A stretch of DNA of 64,000 bases, from positions 2,728,001 through 2,792,000 of the forward strand of contig NZ_JPUX01000001.1 in assembly GCF_000738675.1 (NCBI RefSeq), read 5' to 3'. The notes under the pieces were generated by a model, which saw nothing but the letters and a program-made list of their open reading frames with translations, had not been told where the DNA came from and made no database searches. Position numbers and translations under genes: made by a program. This document shows positions 1-9,562 of this stretch, in pieces; the first letter of the stretch is position 1, and the number at the start of each line of letters is the position of its first letter. This DNA is from Serratia nematodiphila DZ0503SBS1 (GTDB lineage Bacteria > Pseudomonadota > Gammaproteobacteria > Enterobacterales > Enterobacteriaceae).

Positions 1-208
1 CTTTCGTTTGGGCCGGATAGCGTTAAACAAGCCACCCGCACTCCCTTCGCGATGTCTTGCTTGCCCGTAACTGTCTCCTTGCTTCTTAGCTGAAACGATA
101 CAAATTATGTTGATAAATAGCTCATTTCATGTGCAAAAACTCAATATCTTTCATTAGAACTGCGATGAAATTCGTATTTTTATCGCACTATTACTTCAAA
201 TACTCACC

Positions 209-226
209 CGGTGAAGTTCATCACAT
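209..226. promoter_or_regulatory. Candidate CRP-cAMP site
   Basis: GGTGA-N6-TCACA at 210-225 differs from the symmetric CRP core TGTGA-N6-TCACA at one position. It lies about 70 bp before the DUF4432 start codon, suitable for catabolite control of that gene. Binding is inferred from sequence only. Confidence 0.4.
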
Positions 227-296
227 TTCTTTAACCTGCTTAACAGTAGATTTTCCTTGTTTAGAAAAAAATCGATTCAGCTAAAGGGGAAGGGAA

Positions 297-1505
297 ATGA
301 AAAAGACATGGGTTATGGCGGTGTTTTCGGCCTTGATTTCAGGGCAGGCGGCGGCGCAGAGTTGGGTGCTGACCAGCGCTGAAGATGGCGTGGAGAAAGG
401 AAACTGGAAGATTTCGAGCGAGGCGCTGAAGGTGAAGGATAAAACGTTCAGCATCGAACAGAAAGTGTTGCACGGCGGCAAGCAAGAAGGCAGCAAAGTC
501 CTGATTATCCGCAGCCAGGATGGCCTGACCATCACGCTGAGTCCCACCCGCGGCATGAACCTCCTGCGGGCAGAAGGCTTTGGCGCGAAAATGGGATGGG
601 ATTCACCGGTCAAAGAGGTGGTCAACCCCGCTTTTATCAATCTGGAAAGCCGCAATGGGCTCGGCTGGCTGGAAGGTTTCAATGAGATGATGGTGCGTTG
701 TGGCTATGAGTGGACCGGTCATCCGGTGACCGAAGGAGGGCAAATTTATACGTTGCACGGCAAAGCGGGCAATACGCCGGCCTCGCGGGTTGAGGTTGAG
801 GTAGCGGATACGGCGCCGTATGAAATTCGTATTCGCGGCCTGATCAAAGAGAGCACATTCAAAAAAGCCGATCTGCAAACCCTCACCGAATTGCGCTATG
901 TGCCCGGCAGCAACAGTTTCAGCCTGCATGATGTGTTAACCAACCGGGCGGATTATCCCCATGACTACCAGATTATTTATCACAGCAATTTCGGCGCGCC
1001 GATTCTGGAAAATGGCGCCCGTTTCCTGGCGCCGATGGCCAGCATCAGCCCGTTTAACGACTATGCCAAAGCCGGGCTGAAGACCTGGGGAACCTATGCC
1101 GGCCCAACCAAAGGGTTCGATGAAATGGTCTTTAACATTAAGCCATTATCGGATCCGAATCATCAGACACTGGCGGCGCTGGTCAATAACGCGGGCGACA
1201 AAGGGGTGGCGATTCAGTTCGATACCCGCCAGTTGCCCGTCCTGACGCTGTGGAAGAATACCGATACGTTAAAACAAGGGTATGTGACGGGGATTGAGCC
1301 GGGCACCAGCTATGCCTACCCGGTTACCGTCGAGCGCGAACAAAAACGCGTCAAGCAGTTGCAGCCTGGCGCCAGTGCGCAGTTTGATCTGACCTATACC
1401 TTGCTGCACAGCAAAGCGCAGGTGGCGGATCTGGAGAAGAAGATTGCTGATATTCAGGGTAAGGTAAAAATTGATGAGAATGCCGCGCCGATAGCCAAAG
1501 AGTAA
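297..1505 (+). CDS. Periplasmic DUF4432 / aldose 1-epimerase-like protein
   Basis: A 402-residue protein whose N-terminus (MKKTWVMAVFSALISGQAAA) is a clear Sec signal peptide with likely cleavage near residue 20-21. The rest resembles the DUF4432 branch of the galactose-mutarotase-like fold, with segments such as TLSPTRGMNL, GWLEGFNEMMVRCG and TLHGKAGN. A sugar-binding or sugar-epimerising role in the periplasm is plausible, but the substrate is unknown. The start is set by a purine-rich ribosome site (GGGGAAGGGAA) just upstream. The gene stands alone; a CRP-like site precedes it and a strong terminator follows. The last 30 residues are charged and probably helical. Confidence 0.75.
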   Translation: MKKTWVMAVFSALISGQAAAQSWVLTSAEDGVEKGNWKISSEALKVKDKTFSIEQKVLHGGKQEGSKVLIIRSQDGLTITLSPTRGMNLLRAEGFGAKMGWDSPVKEVVNPAFINLESRNGLGWLEGFNEMMVRCGYEWTGHPVTEGGQIYTLHGKAGNTPASRVEVEVADTAPYEIRIRGLIKESTFKKADLQTLTELRYVPGSNSFSLHDVLTNRADYPHDYQIIYHSNFGAPILENGARFLAPMASISPFNDYAKAGLKTWGTYAGPTKGFDEMVFNIKPLSDPNHQTLAALVNNAGDKGVAIQFDTRQLPVLTLWKNTDTLKQGYVTGIEPGTSYAYPVTVEREQKRVKQLQPGASAQFDLTYTLLHSKAQVADLEKKIADIQGKVKIDENAAPIAKE

Positions 1506-1539
1506 CGCTGCCTGTCGACGCGTTTAGCGTTAAAGCAAA

Positions 1540-1569
1540 AAGCCCGCTTAAGTTGCCTTAAGCGGGCTT
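1540..1569. terminator. Bidirectional intrinsic terminator
   Basis: A perfect 13-bp stem (AAGCCCGCTTAAG with its complement) and a TTGC loop, with T residues after it on the plus strand and A residues before it. It can end both the DUF4432 gene and the convergent tRNA-Asn transcript. A near copy occurs at 33790-33819. Confidence 0.85.
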
Positions 1570-1578
1570 TTCTAAATA

Positions 1579-1654
1579 TGGCTCCTCTGACTGGACTCGA
1601 ACCAGTGACATACGGATTAACAGTCCGCCGTTCTACCGACTGAACTACAGAGGA
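1579..1654 (-). tRNA. asnT-like: tRNA-Asn (GTT), copy 1
   Basis: The 76-nt minus-strand sequence starts TCCTCTGTAGTTCAGTCGG and ends with an encoded CCA, matching the enterobacterial tRNA-Asn. The anticodon GTT lies at plus positions 1619-1621. The intact acceptor stem, D-arm, anticodon arm and T-arm can be read by eye. An identical gene occurs at 33829-33904. The symbol only marks the family; copies cannot be told apart from sequence. Confidence 0.97.
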
Positions 1655-1672
1655 ATCGTTGGAACGGGGCGA

Positions 1673-1701
1673 ATAATAGCGGGGCGCCCGGGGTTTGTCA
1701 A
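1673..1701 (-). promoter_or_regulatory. Sigma70 promoter of tRNA-Asn copy 1
   Basis: On the minus strand TTGACA (1696-1701) and TATTAT (1673-1678) are separated by exactly 17 bp. A GC-rich stretch follows the -10 element, as in stringently controlled stable RNA promoters. The same arrangement precedes copy 2. Confidence 0.8.
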
Positions 1702-2087
1702 AGCGCTAAACTGCAAAAAAAGCGCGTTTGCTGAGGGAATGAACACCTTGCGCTGTTTTTCGGCATTTTCCATCGCTGTGCGGTGATTTTGCGGCCCACA
1801 ACGATTGCACAAGCCTTTGCACGGCGATGGTGCAGGGCCGTTCTCCCTCTCATGCTAGCCGCACTGCCCATACTCTCGGTTATCCCCGCTACACGCCGCG
1901 CTGCAACTGATATGTAGGATGAATAAGCAAACAATATGTATTCGTCGTCACAATGGCTGGATTTTTGCTTACCCATTTTTGGGGAATGCGACTGCGCTCT
2001 CAAGAAAATTATTTTCCCCGTCTACACATAAAGTGACTGATCCGCGCCCCAGGGCGTTTCGCTACAACAGTGCTGAGGAAGATAACA
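1702..2087. other. Intergenic region before the liv-type operon
   Basis: About 390 bp with no convincing gene; the short frames here lack codon bias or a ribosome site. It should carry the promoter of the downstream ABC importer, but I cannot assign -35/-10 elements with confidence. Confidence 0.5.
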
Positions 2088-3206
2088 ATGTCATCGAAAT
2101 TGATAAAAAGTCCGCTCGCTGCTTTGCTCATCGGTTGTTTAGGTACGGCTTTTTCCGCGCAGGCCGATATCGTCATCGGCGTCGCCGGGCCGTTCTCCGG
2201 GCCGAACGCCACCTATGGCGATCAGTATTGGCGCGGGGCTTCGCAGGCGGCGGCGGACATCAACGCCGCCGGCGGGATCAAAGGGGAAAAAATCAAACTG
2301 GTGCAGGGGGATGACGCCTGCGAACCGAAGCAGGCGGTCGCGGTCGCCAACCGGCTGGTGGATCAGGACAAGGTGTCGGCGGTGGTCGGCCACTTCTGTT
2401 CCTCATCCACCATGCCCGCTTCCGAGGTGTATGACGAGGCCGGCATCATCGCCATTACCCCCGGCTCCACCAATCCGCAGATCACCGAGCGCGGCATGAA
2501 GAGCATGTTCCGCATGTGCGGGCGCGACGATCAGCAGGGCGTGATCGCCACCAACTACATGTTGGATACGCTGAAGGCCAAGCGCATCGCGGTGATCCAC
2601 GATAAAGACACCTACGGCCAGGGGCTGGCGGACGCAGCGAAGGCGGCGATGAACAAGCGCGGGGTCAAGGAAGTGCTGTATGAGGGGCTGTCGCGCGGTG
2701 AGAAAGACTTCAACGCGCTGGTGACCAAGATCGCCTCGGTCAAGCCTGACGTAGTCTACTTCGGCGGCTGCCATCCGGAAGCCGGGCCGCTGGTGCGCCA
2801 GATGCGCGAACAGGGCGTGACCGCCAAGTTCTTCTCCGGCGACTGCGTGGTGACCGAAGAGCTGGTGACCGCCGCCGGCGGGCCGCAGTACACCAACGGC
2901 GTGCTGATGACCTTCGGCAACGATCCGCGCCTGATCCCGGAGGGCAAGGCGGTGATCGCCAAGTTCCGCGCCAGCGGCTTTGAGCCGGAAGGCTACACCC
3001 TCTATTCCTACGCCTCGATCCAGGCGATCGCCGCCGCCTTCAACGCCACCGGCGGCAAAGACAGCGCCAAGGCCGCCGAATGGCTGAAGTCACACGACGT
3101 GGACACCGTGATGGGCAAGAAAGCCTGGGATCAGAAGGGCGATCTGAAGGTCTCGGACTACGTGGTCTATCAATGGGATGACAAGGGCAAATATCACCAG
3201 CTGTAA
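2088..3206 (+). CDS. livK: Branched-chain amino acid-type ABC transporter, periplasmic binding protein
   Basis: A 372-residue LivJ/LivK/BraC-type solute-binding protein. Residues 1-26 form a signal peptide ending AQA, and the mature N-terminus DIVIGVAGPFSG is typical of this family. Other family marks are QAAADINAAGG and the DDACEP segment. The start at 2088 is chosen because GAGGA lies 8 nt upstream and it places the signal peptide correctly; an upstream in-frame ATG at 2070 would spoil it. It heads a five-gene importer operon (3330-7126). The expected ligand is Leu/Ile/Val, but paralogues bind other amino acids or amides, so the specificity is open. Confidence 0.85.
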   Translation: MSSKLIKSPLAALLIGCLGTAFSAQADIVIGVAGPFSGPNATYGDQYWRGASQAAADINAAGGIKGEKIKLVQGDDACEPKQAVAVANRLVDQDKVSAVVGHFCSSSTMPASEVYDEAGIIAITPGSTNPQITERGMKSMFRMCGRDDQQGVIATNYMLDTLKAKRIAVIHDKDTYGQGLADAAKAAMNKRGVKEVLYEGLSRGEKDFNALVTKIASVKPDVVYFGGCHPEAGPLVRQMREQGVTAKFFSGDCVVTEELVTAAGGPQYTNGVLMTFGNDPRLIPEGKAVIAKFRASGFEPEGYTLYSYASIQAIAAAFNATGGKDSAKAAEWLKSHDVDTVMGKKAWDQKGDLKVSDYVVYQWDDKGKYHQL

Positions 3207-3329
3207 ACGGCCGAACCGTGAAGTTATGACCCTATGACCGACGGGCCGCCGCCCTGGCGCGCCCGTTCCGCGATGACCTTTGGCCGCGTCGGACTGCGTT
3301 GGCGGCCTTACCAGGCGAGACTGCTCATT

Positions 3330-4244
3330 ATGGATGTATTCTTTCTGCAACAGCTGATCAACGGCCTGACCCTCGGCGCGGTGTATGGCCTGATCGCCAT
3401 CGGCTACACCATGGTTTACGGCATCATCGGCATGATTAACTTCGCCCACGGCGAGGTATATATGATCTCCGCCTACCTGTGCGCCATCGGTTTGGCGCTG
3501 CTGTCGTTCTTCGGGCTGCACTCGTTTCCGCTGCTGATCCTCGGCACGCTGGTGTTCACCATCGTCATCACCGGGGTGTACGGCTGGGTAATCGAGCGCA
3601 TCGCCTACAAGCCGCTGCGCAACTCCACCCGTCTGGCGCCGCTGATCTCCGCCATCGGCATGTCGTTAATCCTGCAAAACTACGCGCAGATAAGCCAGGG
3701 GCCGCGCCAGCAGGGCATCCCGACGCTGCTGAGCGGCGTGTTCCGCCTGGAGTTCGACGGCGGCGTGGTGCAGATCACCTACACCAAAGTGTTCATTCTG
3801 GTGGCGTCGCTGCTCGGTATGGCGATCCTCACCTACATCATTCAGCGCACCCGGCTGGGGCGCATCTGCCGCGCCACCCAGCAGGATCGCAAAATGGCTT
3901 CGATTCTCGGCATCAATACCGATCGGGTGATCTCGCTGGTGTTCGTGATCGGCGCCGCCATGGCCGGGTTGGCCGGGGTGCTGATCACCATGAACTACGG
4001 CACCTTCGATTTTTACGTCGGCTTTATCATCGGCATCAAGGCCTTCACCGCCGCGGTGTTGGGCGGCATCGGCTCGCTGCCGGGCGCGATGCTGGGCGGG
4101 CTGCTGCTCGGCGTGGCGGAGGCGCAGTTCGCCGGCATGGTGAATTCGGATTACAAGGACGTGTTCTCCTTCGGGTTGCTGGTGGCGATCCTGATCTTCC
4201 GTCCGCAGGGCCTGCTCGGCCGGCCCCTGATCGCCAAGGTTTAA
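3330..4244 (+). CDS. livH: Branched-chain amino acid-type ABC transporter permease
   Basis: A 304-residue inner-membrane permease of the LivH family. Hydrophobic segments run throughout, and the conserved stretch GYTMVYGIIGMINFAHGEVY follows the first helix. Near the C-terminus are KAFTAAVLGGIGSLPGAMLG and the ending GLLGRPLI typical of LivH. The start at 3330 (MDVFFLQQ) matches the family length; an in-frame ATG at 3234 would add a charged non-hydrophobic lead. It pairs with LivM, whose gene starts 10 bp downstream. Confidence 0.88.
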   Translation: MDVFFLQQLINGLTLGAVYGLIAIGYTMVYGIIGMINFAHGEVYMISAYLCAIGLALLSFFGLHSFPLLILGTLVFTIVITGVYGWVIERIAYKPLRNSTRLAPLISAIGMSLILQNYAQISQGPRQQGIPTLLSGVFRLEFDGGVVQITYTKVFILVASLLGMAILTYIIQRTRLGRICRATQQDRKMASILGINTDRVISLVFVIGAAMAGLAGVLITMNYGTFDFYVGFIIGIKAFTAAVLGGIGSLPGAMLGGLLLGVAEAQFAGMVNSDYKDVFSFGLLVAILIFRPQGLLGRPLIAKV

Positions 4245-4254
4245 GGAGAACGCC

Positions 4255-5541
4255 ATGTCGCAATCCGTAATCAACGGCGGGCTGAACGTCAAACGCAGCC
4301 TGCTGGACGCTGTCTTGGCCGGGCTGATCGCCCTGATCGTGTTCGGGCCGATCGTCGGCATCGTGCTGAATGGCTACAGCTTTAACTTCGAGCCGCACCG
4401 GCTGGTATGGATTATCGCCGCGGTGATGGCCGGGCGGCTGCTGCTGAGCCTGTTCCTGCAAACCGCGCCGGGGCGCAGGGTGTTGGCGCGCTTCGACGGC
4501 GGCAACGACGGCGTTTACGTGCGGCCGCTGGGCTATAAATCCAACCTGCGCTGGATCCTGCCGCTGATGGCGGCGATCGCGCTGCTGTTCCCGTTTGTCG
4601 CCACCAAATACCTGCTGACGGTGGCGATCCTCGGCCTGATCTACGTGCTGCTCGGCCTGGGGCTGAACATTGTGGTCGGGCTGGCGGGGCTGCTCGATCT
4701 GGGGTACGTGGCGTTTTACGCCATCGGCGCCTACGGGCTGGCGCTGGGCTACCAGTATCTCGGGCTGGGGTTCTGGGCGATGCTGCCGCTGGGCGCGCTG
4801 ATGGCGGCGCTGGCTGGCGCATTGCTGGGCTTCCCGGTGCTGCGCATGCACGGCGACTACCTGGCGATCGTTACGCTGGGGTTCGGCGAGATCATTCGGC
4901 TGGTGCTGAACAACTGGATGTCGCTCACCGGCGGGCCGAACGGCGTCTCGGTGCCGGCGCCGACGGTGTTCGGCCTGGAGTTCGGCCGGCGCGCCAAAGA
5001 CGGCGGGGTGCCGATCCACGAGTTTTTCGGCATCGATTACAACCCGAATCTCAAGTTCATTTTCATCTACGCGGTGCTGTTTTTGGTGGTGCTGCTGGTG
5101 CTGTATATCAAGCACCGGCTGACGCGCATGCCGATCGGCCGCGCCTGGGAGGCGCTGCGCGAGGATGAGATCGCCTGCCGTTCTCTGGGGCTGAATCACG
5201 TGTTGGTGAAGCTGTCGGCGTTTATGCTCGGCGCTTCCACCGCCGGGCTGGCGGGGGTGTTCTTCGCCACCTACCAGGGCTTCGTCAACCCGACTTCGTT
5301 CACCTTCTTCGAGTCGGCGCTGATCCTGGCGATCGTGGTGCTGGGCGGCATGGGCTCCACCCTCGGCGTGGTGCTGGCGGCCTTCGTGCTGACGGTGGCG
5401 CCGGAGCTGCTGCGCAGCTTCGCCGAATACCGGGTGCTGCTGTTCGGCGTGCTGATGGTGGCGATGATGATCTGGCGGCCGCGCGGGCTGGTGCGCATCA
5501 GCCGATCCAGCTTCGCTGAACGCAAGGGGGTGGCGCCATGA
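4255..5541 (+). CDS. livM: Branched-chain amino acid-type ABC transporter permease with N-terminal DUF3382
   Basis: A 428-residue LivM-type permease. The first ~100 residues are the extra N-terminal domain seen in LivM, followed by the core permease with GLGLNIVVGLAGLLDLGYVA and the cytoplasmic coupling loop around GRAWEALREDEIACRSLG. AAGGAG precedes the ATG. It ends in an ATGA overlap with livG, so the genes are translationally coupled. Confidence 0.88.
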   Translation: MSQSVINGGLNVKRSLLDAVLAGLIALIVFGPIVGIVLNGYSFNFEPHRLVWIIAAVMAGRLLLSLFLQTAPGRRVLARFDGGNDGVYVRPLGYKSNLRWILPLMAAIALLFPFVATKYLLTVAILGLIYVLLGLGLNIVVGLAGLLDLGYVAFYAIGAYGLALGYQYLGLGFWAMLPLGALMAALAGALLGFPVLRMHGDYLAIVTLGFGEIIRLVLNNWMSLTGGPNGVSVPAPTVFGLEFGRRAKDGGVPIHEFFGIDYNPNLKFIFIYAVLFLVVLLVLYIKHRLTRMPIGRAWEALREDEIACRSLGLNHVLVKLSAFMLGASTAGLAGVFFATYQGFVNPTSFTFFESALILAIVVLGGMGSTLGVVLAAFVLTVAPELLRSFAEYRVLLFGVLMVAMMIWRPRGLVRISRSSFAERKGVAP

Positions 5542-6409
5542 GCGACGCCATTTTGCGGGTGGAACACCTGATGATGCACTTTGGCGGCATCAAAGCGCTG
5601 AACGACGTCAATCTGGAGGTGGAACGCGGCTCCATCACCGCGCTGATTGGCCCCAACGGCGCCGGCAAGACCACGGTATTCAACTGCCTGACCGGCTTTT
5701 ACCGCGCCAGCGGCGGCGCGATCCTGCTCAATACCCACAAGCGGCCGACCGACGTGATCCAGGTGCTGGGGCAGAAGTTCCGCGCCGGCGACTGGATACG
5801 CCCAAAGCGGCTCGGTTCGCGCCTCTATTACAAGATGTTCGGCGGCACCCACCTGGTGAACCGCGCCGGGCTGGCGCGCACCTTCCAAAATATCCGTCTG
5901 TTCCGCGAAATGTCGGTGGTGGAGAACCTGCTGGTGGCGCAGCACATGCAGAGCAACCGCAACCTGATCGCCGGGGTGCTGAATACGCCGGGCTACCGCC
6001 GGGCGGAGAGCGCCGCGCTCGATCACGCCTTCTACTGGCTGGAGGTGGTGGATCTGGTGAGCTGCGCCAACCGGCTGGCGGGGGAGATGTCTTACGGCCA
6101 GCAGCGGCGGCTGGAGATCGCGCGCGCCATGTGCACCGCGCCGGAGATGATCTGCCTCGATGAGCCGGCCGCCGGGCTGAACCCGGTGGAGACGGCCACG
6201 CTGAGCCGCATCATTCGCTTCCTGCGGCAGCATCACGGCATCACGGTGCTGTTGATCGAGCATGACATGGGCATGGTAATGGAGATCTCCGATCGGGTGA
6301 TCGTGCTCGATCACGGCGATGTGATCGCCCGCGGCACGCCGCAGGAGATCCAGCACAACGAGGCGGTGATCGCCGCCTACCTGGGCGCGGATGAAGAGGA
6401 GCTGGCGGG

Positions 6410-6413
<4 letters not shown>
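5538..6413 (+). CDS. livG: Branched-chain amino acid-type ABC transporter ATPase, long form
   Basis: A 291-residue ABC ATPase with Walker A GPNGAGKTT (about residue 38), signature MSYGQQRR, Walker B MICLDEPAAGLNP and the switch histidine in LLIEHDM. It overlaps livM and livF by 4 bp on each side. E. coli LivG is about 255 residues; the extra ~35 lie between Walker A and the Q-loop FQNIRLF and contain a basic, aromatic stretch (about residues 65-105). The catalytic motifs are intact. Confidence 0.87.
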
Positions 6414-7126
<713 letters not shown>

Positions 7127-7137
7127 GCGCCGCCCCA

Positions 7138-7165
7138 CGGGCAGGGATGCCCGCGTTCATTTTTC
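7138..7165. terminator. Terminator between livF and the HxlR gene
   Basis: CGGGCA at 7138-7143 pairs with TGCCCG at 7148-7153 and is followed by a T-rich stretch. It sits between the convergent livF and HxlR genes. A second GC hairpin overlaps the livF stop codon. Moderate support only. Confidence 0.5.
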
Positions 7166-7580
7166 AGCGGCGTTGCGCTTCTTGGCCATCGTAGTGCGAA
7201 CGGGCCGCTCTGAAGGCGTCGGCGGAGGCGATAATCCACGACCAGAGCGGCAGCATGTTGAGCAGCATCTCTTCCCCCGCGTCGGTGATGGTGTAAACCA
7301 CGCGGGGCAGTTTCTCCTGATAATCGCAGCGCGATATCAGCCCGTCCCGCTCGAGATGGCGCAGCGTCCGCGTCAGCATTCTCTGCGTCACGCCCGCCAG
7401 TTGGCGGCTTATCTCGCCGTGGCGCAGCGGCCCGTGAGTGCCCAGGAGATGCAATATCCCCAGCGACCAACGGTTGCCCGCATGCGCGAGGATCTCACGC
7501 TTCAACCCTTCATCGTCGTTGCTCAGTTCTTCACAGAACGCCTGCGAAAATTGCAGCAGCGCTGCGCGATCGCTCGTCAT
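7164..7580 (-). CDS. HxlR-family transcriptional regulator
   Basis: A 138-residue winged-helix regulator of the HxlR/MarR-like family, with typical segments GNRWSLGILHLLGTHGPLR, LAGVTQRMLTRTLRHLERDG and LPRVVYTITDAG. The start at 7580 is chosen because GAGAGG lies 6 nt upstream; an ATG six codons further up has no ribosome site. It is transcribed divergently from the NmrA-like gene at 7667, the usual arrangement in which a HxlR protein controls a neighbouring oxidoreductase. The start-to-start gap of about 86 bp must hold both promoters. The effector is unknown. Confidence 0.82.
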   Translation of the reverse strand: MTSDRAALLQFSQAFCEELSNDDEGLKREILAHAGNRWSLGILHLLGTHGPLRHGEISRQLAGVTQRMLTRTLRHLERDGLISRCDYQEKLPRVVYTITDAGEEMLLNMLPLWSWIIASADAFRAARSHYDGQEAQRR

Positions 7581-7666
7581 ATTCCTCTCCGGTATCACGC
7601 GTGTACCTAATTGAACCCGTTTTTGTCAGCTGTCAGGATGACGCAGTGTCAAGACAGGAGGCAAGC

Positions 7667-8599
7667 ATGAAATCCACAAATCCATCTATCAATACCGTGC
7701 TCATACTCGGCGCCGGTGAACTGGGGTTGCCGGTACTGCGAGCGATGAGCCGGCAGGCTCGGTTATCTCCATCTTTAAAAATCAGCGTGCTGCTCCGGCC
7801 GGAGGCTGCACGCGCCGTCAGCGGCCCGCTCCGGGCGCGGCGGGATGCGCTGGCGCGGCTCGGCATCGCCGTGGTGGAAGGCGATCTGCAGCAAAACGGC
7901 GTGGAGGCGCTGAGCGCGCTATTCCGTTCCTTCGACGCGGTGATCAACTGCAGCGGCTTTGTCGGCGGGGCGGGCACGCAGATAAAGATCACCCAGGCCG
8001 TCTTGCAGGCGGGCGTGGCGCGCTATTTCCCGTGGCAGTTCGGCGTGGACTACGATGTCGTGGGTAAAGGCAGCGGGCAACAGGTGTGGGATGAACAGCT
8101 TGAGGTGCGCCACCTGCTGCGTGCGCAGAAGGCGACGGAGTGGGTGATTGTTTCCACGGGCATTTTTACCAGCTACCTGTTTGACCCCGCCTTTGGCGTG
8201 GTGGATGCGGCAAGCAAAACGGTGCGCGCGCTGGGTGACTGGCGCTACGCGGTGACGCTGACCACCCCTGAGGACATTGGCCGGCTGACGGCCGCGATTT
8301 TTTTCCATCGGCCCGCGTTTCGCAACCAGGCGGTTTATATCGCCGGCGACACGCTGACCTACCGCGAGCTTGCCGAACTTATGCAGGCGCACTGGGGCGT
8401 GGAGGTCAACAGGATCCTGTTGGACAAAGAGCGGCTGCGGGAAGATGTGCGGAACCATCCGCGTGACGTCGGCGCCAAATACCGGCTGGCTTTCGCCCGG
8501 CCCGACGGCGTGGCCTGGGATAAGGCGAAAACCTTCAATGCGCGCCAGGGCATAGCCACCACCACCGCCGAGCAGTGGCTGGCATCTCAGGGCGGTTAA
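7667..8599 (+). CDS. NmrA-like NAD(P)-binding oxidoreductase
   Basis: A 310-residue Rossmann-fold protein with the dinucleotide motif GAGELG near the N-terminus. The sequence is organised like NmrA/isoflavone-reductase-like atypical SDR proteins (AVINCSGFVGG, then FPWQFGVDYD, then WVIVSTGIF). It starts at 7667 after AGGAGG; an in-frame ATG at 7601 lies inside the divergent promoter region. Such proteins are either NADPH-dependent aromatic reductases or redox sensors. The divergent HxlR gene suggests it is induced by electrophiles or quinones, which is inference. Confidence 0.72.
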   Translation: MKSTNPSINTVLILGAGELGLPVLRAMSRQARLSPSLKISVLLRPEAARAVSGPLRARRDALARLGIAVVEGDLQQNGVEALSALFRSFDAVINCSGFVGGAGTQIKITQAVLQAGVARYFPWQFGVDYDVVGKGSGQQVWDEQLEVRHLLRAQKATEWVIVSTGIFTSYLFDPAFGVVDAASKTVRALGDWRYAVTLTTPEDIGRLTAAIFFHRPAFRNQAVYIAGDTLTYRELAELMQAHWGVEVNRILLDKERLREDVRNHPRDVGAKYRLAFARPDGVAWDKAKTFNARQGIATTTAEQWLASQGG

Positions 8600-8616
8600 T
8601 CGCCTGAGCGCCGCAG

Positions 8617-9306
8617 TCAGAACTGGCGCTGCATCCAGCGCACGTTCAGCCGCACCAGCGCGATGATGGCGCCGGAGAGCAGCCGCAGCCCGGCGGGCAT
8701 GTCGCGGCGGCGGATGTCCAGCAGCAGCACGGTGCGCACCTGCGGGCTGTCGTTCCATACCTCGTGCTCGAAGGTATCGTCCCACAGCATGAATTCCCCC
8801 TCGCGCAGCCGGTATTCGCGGCCGTCCACTTTCAGCACCGCCGCCGGCGCGCCGTCGGCGCGTTTGGGCATGTCCAGCACCAGATAGCCGCGCAGAATGC
8901 CGCGAAACGGCCCGCGATGGGGCGGCACCTGTTTGCCGGGCGCCAGGAAGGAGAGCGAGGCGGACAGCACGTCAGGCGACGAAGCGATCAGCGCCGCCAG
9001 CGTCGGGCAGCGCGCCAGGTTGTGGGGGATGGGCTGGCCATAGGCCTTCATGATGAACATGCGCCAGTCGCGCGCGTCATTGGCGGAGATCGACGCCTGC
9101 TGGCTCATGATCTCGTGAAAACGGGGAATATTGTGCAGATCGTGGGCGACGGTCAGCGCCTCTTCGCGGATCTGCCGCCATTGGGCGGTGAAACGTTCGG
9201 CGTCGGGGAACAGCGCGGCGCTGTCGAGCACCGGTTGGCCCTGAATGCGGCGATCGTAAACATTGCGCAATGCGAGCACGGACCAATCATAAATCGCGGA
9301 CATCAT
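8617..9306 (-). CDS. Aspartyl/asparaginyl beta-hydroxylase-family protein, LpxO-like
   Basis: A 229-residue protein with the family signature of Fe(II)/2-oxoglutarate hydroxylases: PPHRGPFRGILRGYLVL carries the first iron-binding His and the 2-oxoglutarate-binding Arg, and FMLWDDTFEHEVWND carries the second His. This pattern is shared with LpxO, which hydroxylates lipid A secondary acyl chains. Either lipid A or another substrate is possible. Two adjacent ATGs (9306 and 9303) both fit the GAGG ribosome site. The hydrophobic C-terminal stretch before WMQRQF may touch the membrane. Confidence 0.72.
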   Translation of the reverse strand: MMSAIYDWSVLALRNVYDRRIQGQPVLDSAALFPDAERFTAQWRQIREEALTVAHDLHNIPRFHEIMSQQASISANDARDWRMFIMKAYGQPIPHNLARCPTLAALIASSPDVLSASLSFLAPGKQVPPHRGPFRGILRGYLVLDMPKRADGAPAAVLKVDGREYRLREGEFMLWDDTFEHEVWNDSPQVRTVLLLDIRRRDMPAGLRLLSGAIIALVRLNVRWMQRQF

Positions 9307-9472
9307 AATGACCTCGCCTCAGGAAACGCCAAAGGGACACTGCGCGCTTCTTCGGCGCGGCGCGTGGACGGCCTGGGAAGAACGGCAGGAAAAATTGGTA
9401 CGCTTCAATAGATTAGCACAGCATTTTGGCAACCGTGCGTCGGTGAGCGTGTCGATGGGCGGTGAAAAAAAC

Positions 9473-9489
9473 CACACAATTAAAGTGTG
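9473..9489. promoter_or_regulatory. CACAC-N7-GTGTG inverted repeat between the hydroxylase gene and sotB
   Basis: A short dyad about 75 bp before the sotB start and 165 bp before the divergent hydroxylase start. It may be an operator; the regulator is unknown. Confidence 0.25.
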
Positions 9490-9562
9490 ACGCATATCGC
9501 ATTTATCGGGCCGGTTGGTTAAAATATCGCAACTTGCCGCACCTGTCCGGATTTTGTTTACC

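Noticed and set aside
1..68. Leftward-reading partial ORF at the left edge with AAGGAG upstream
   Set aside because: It would need ACG or an internal GTG as its start, and only 22 codons fall in the window, so it cannot be told from chance.
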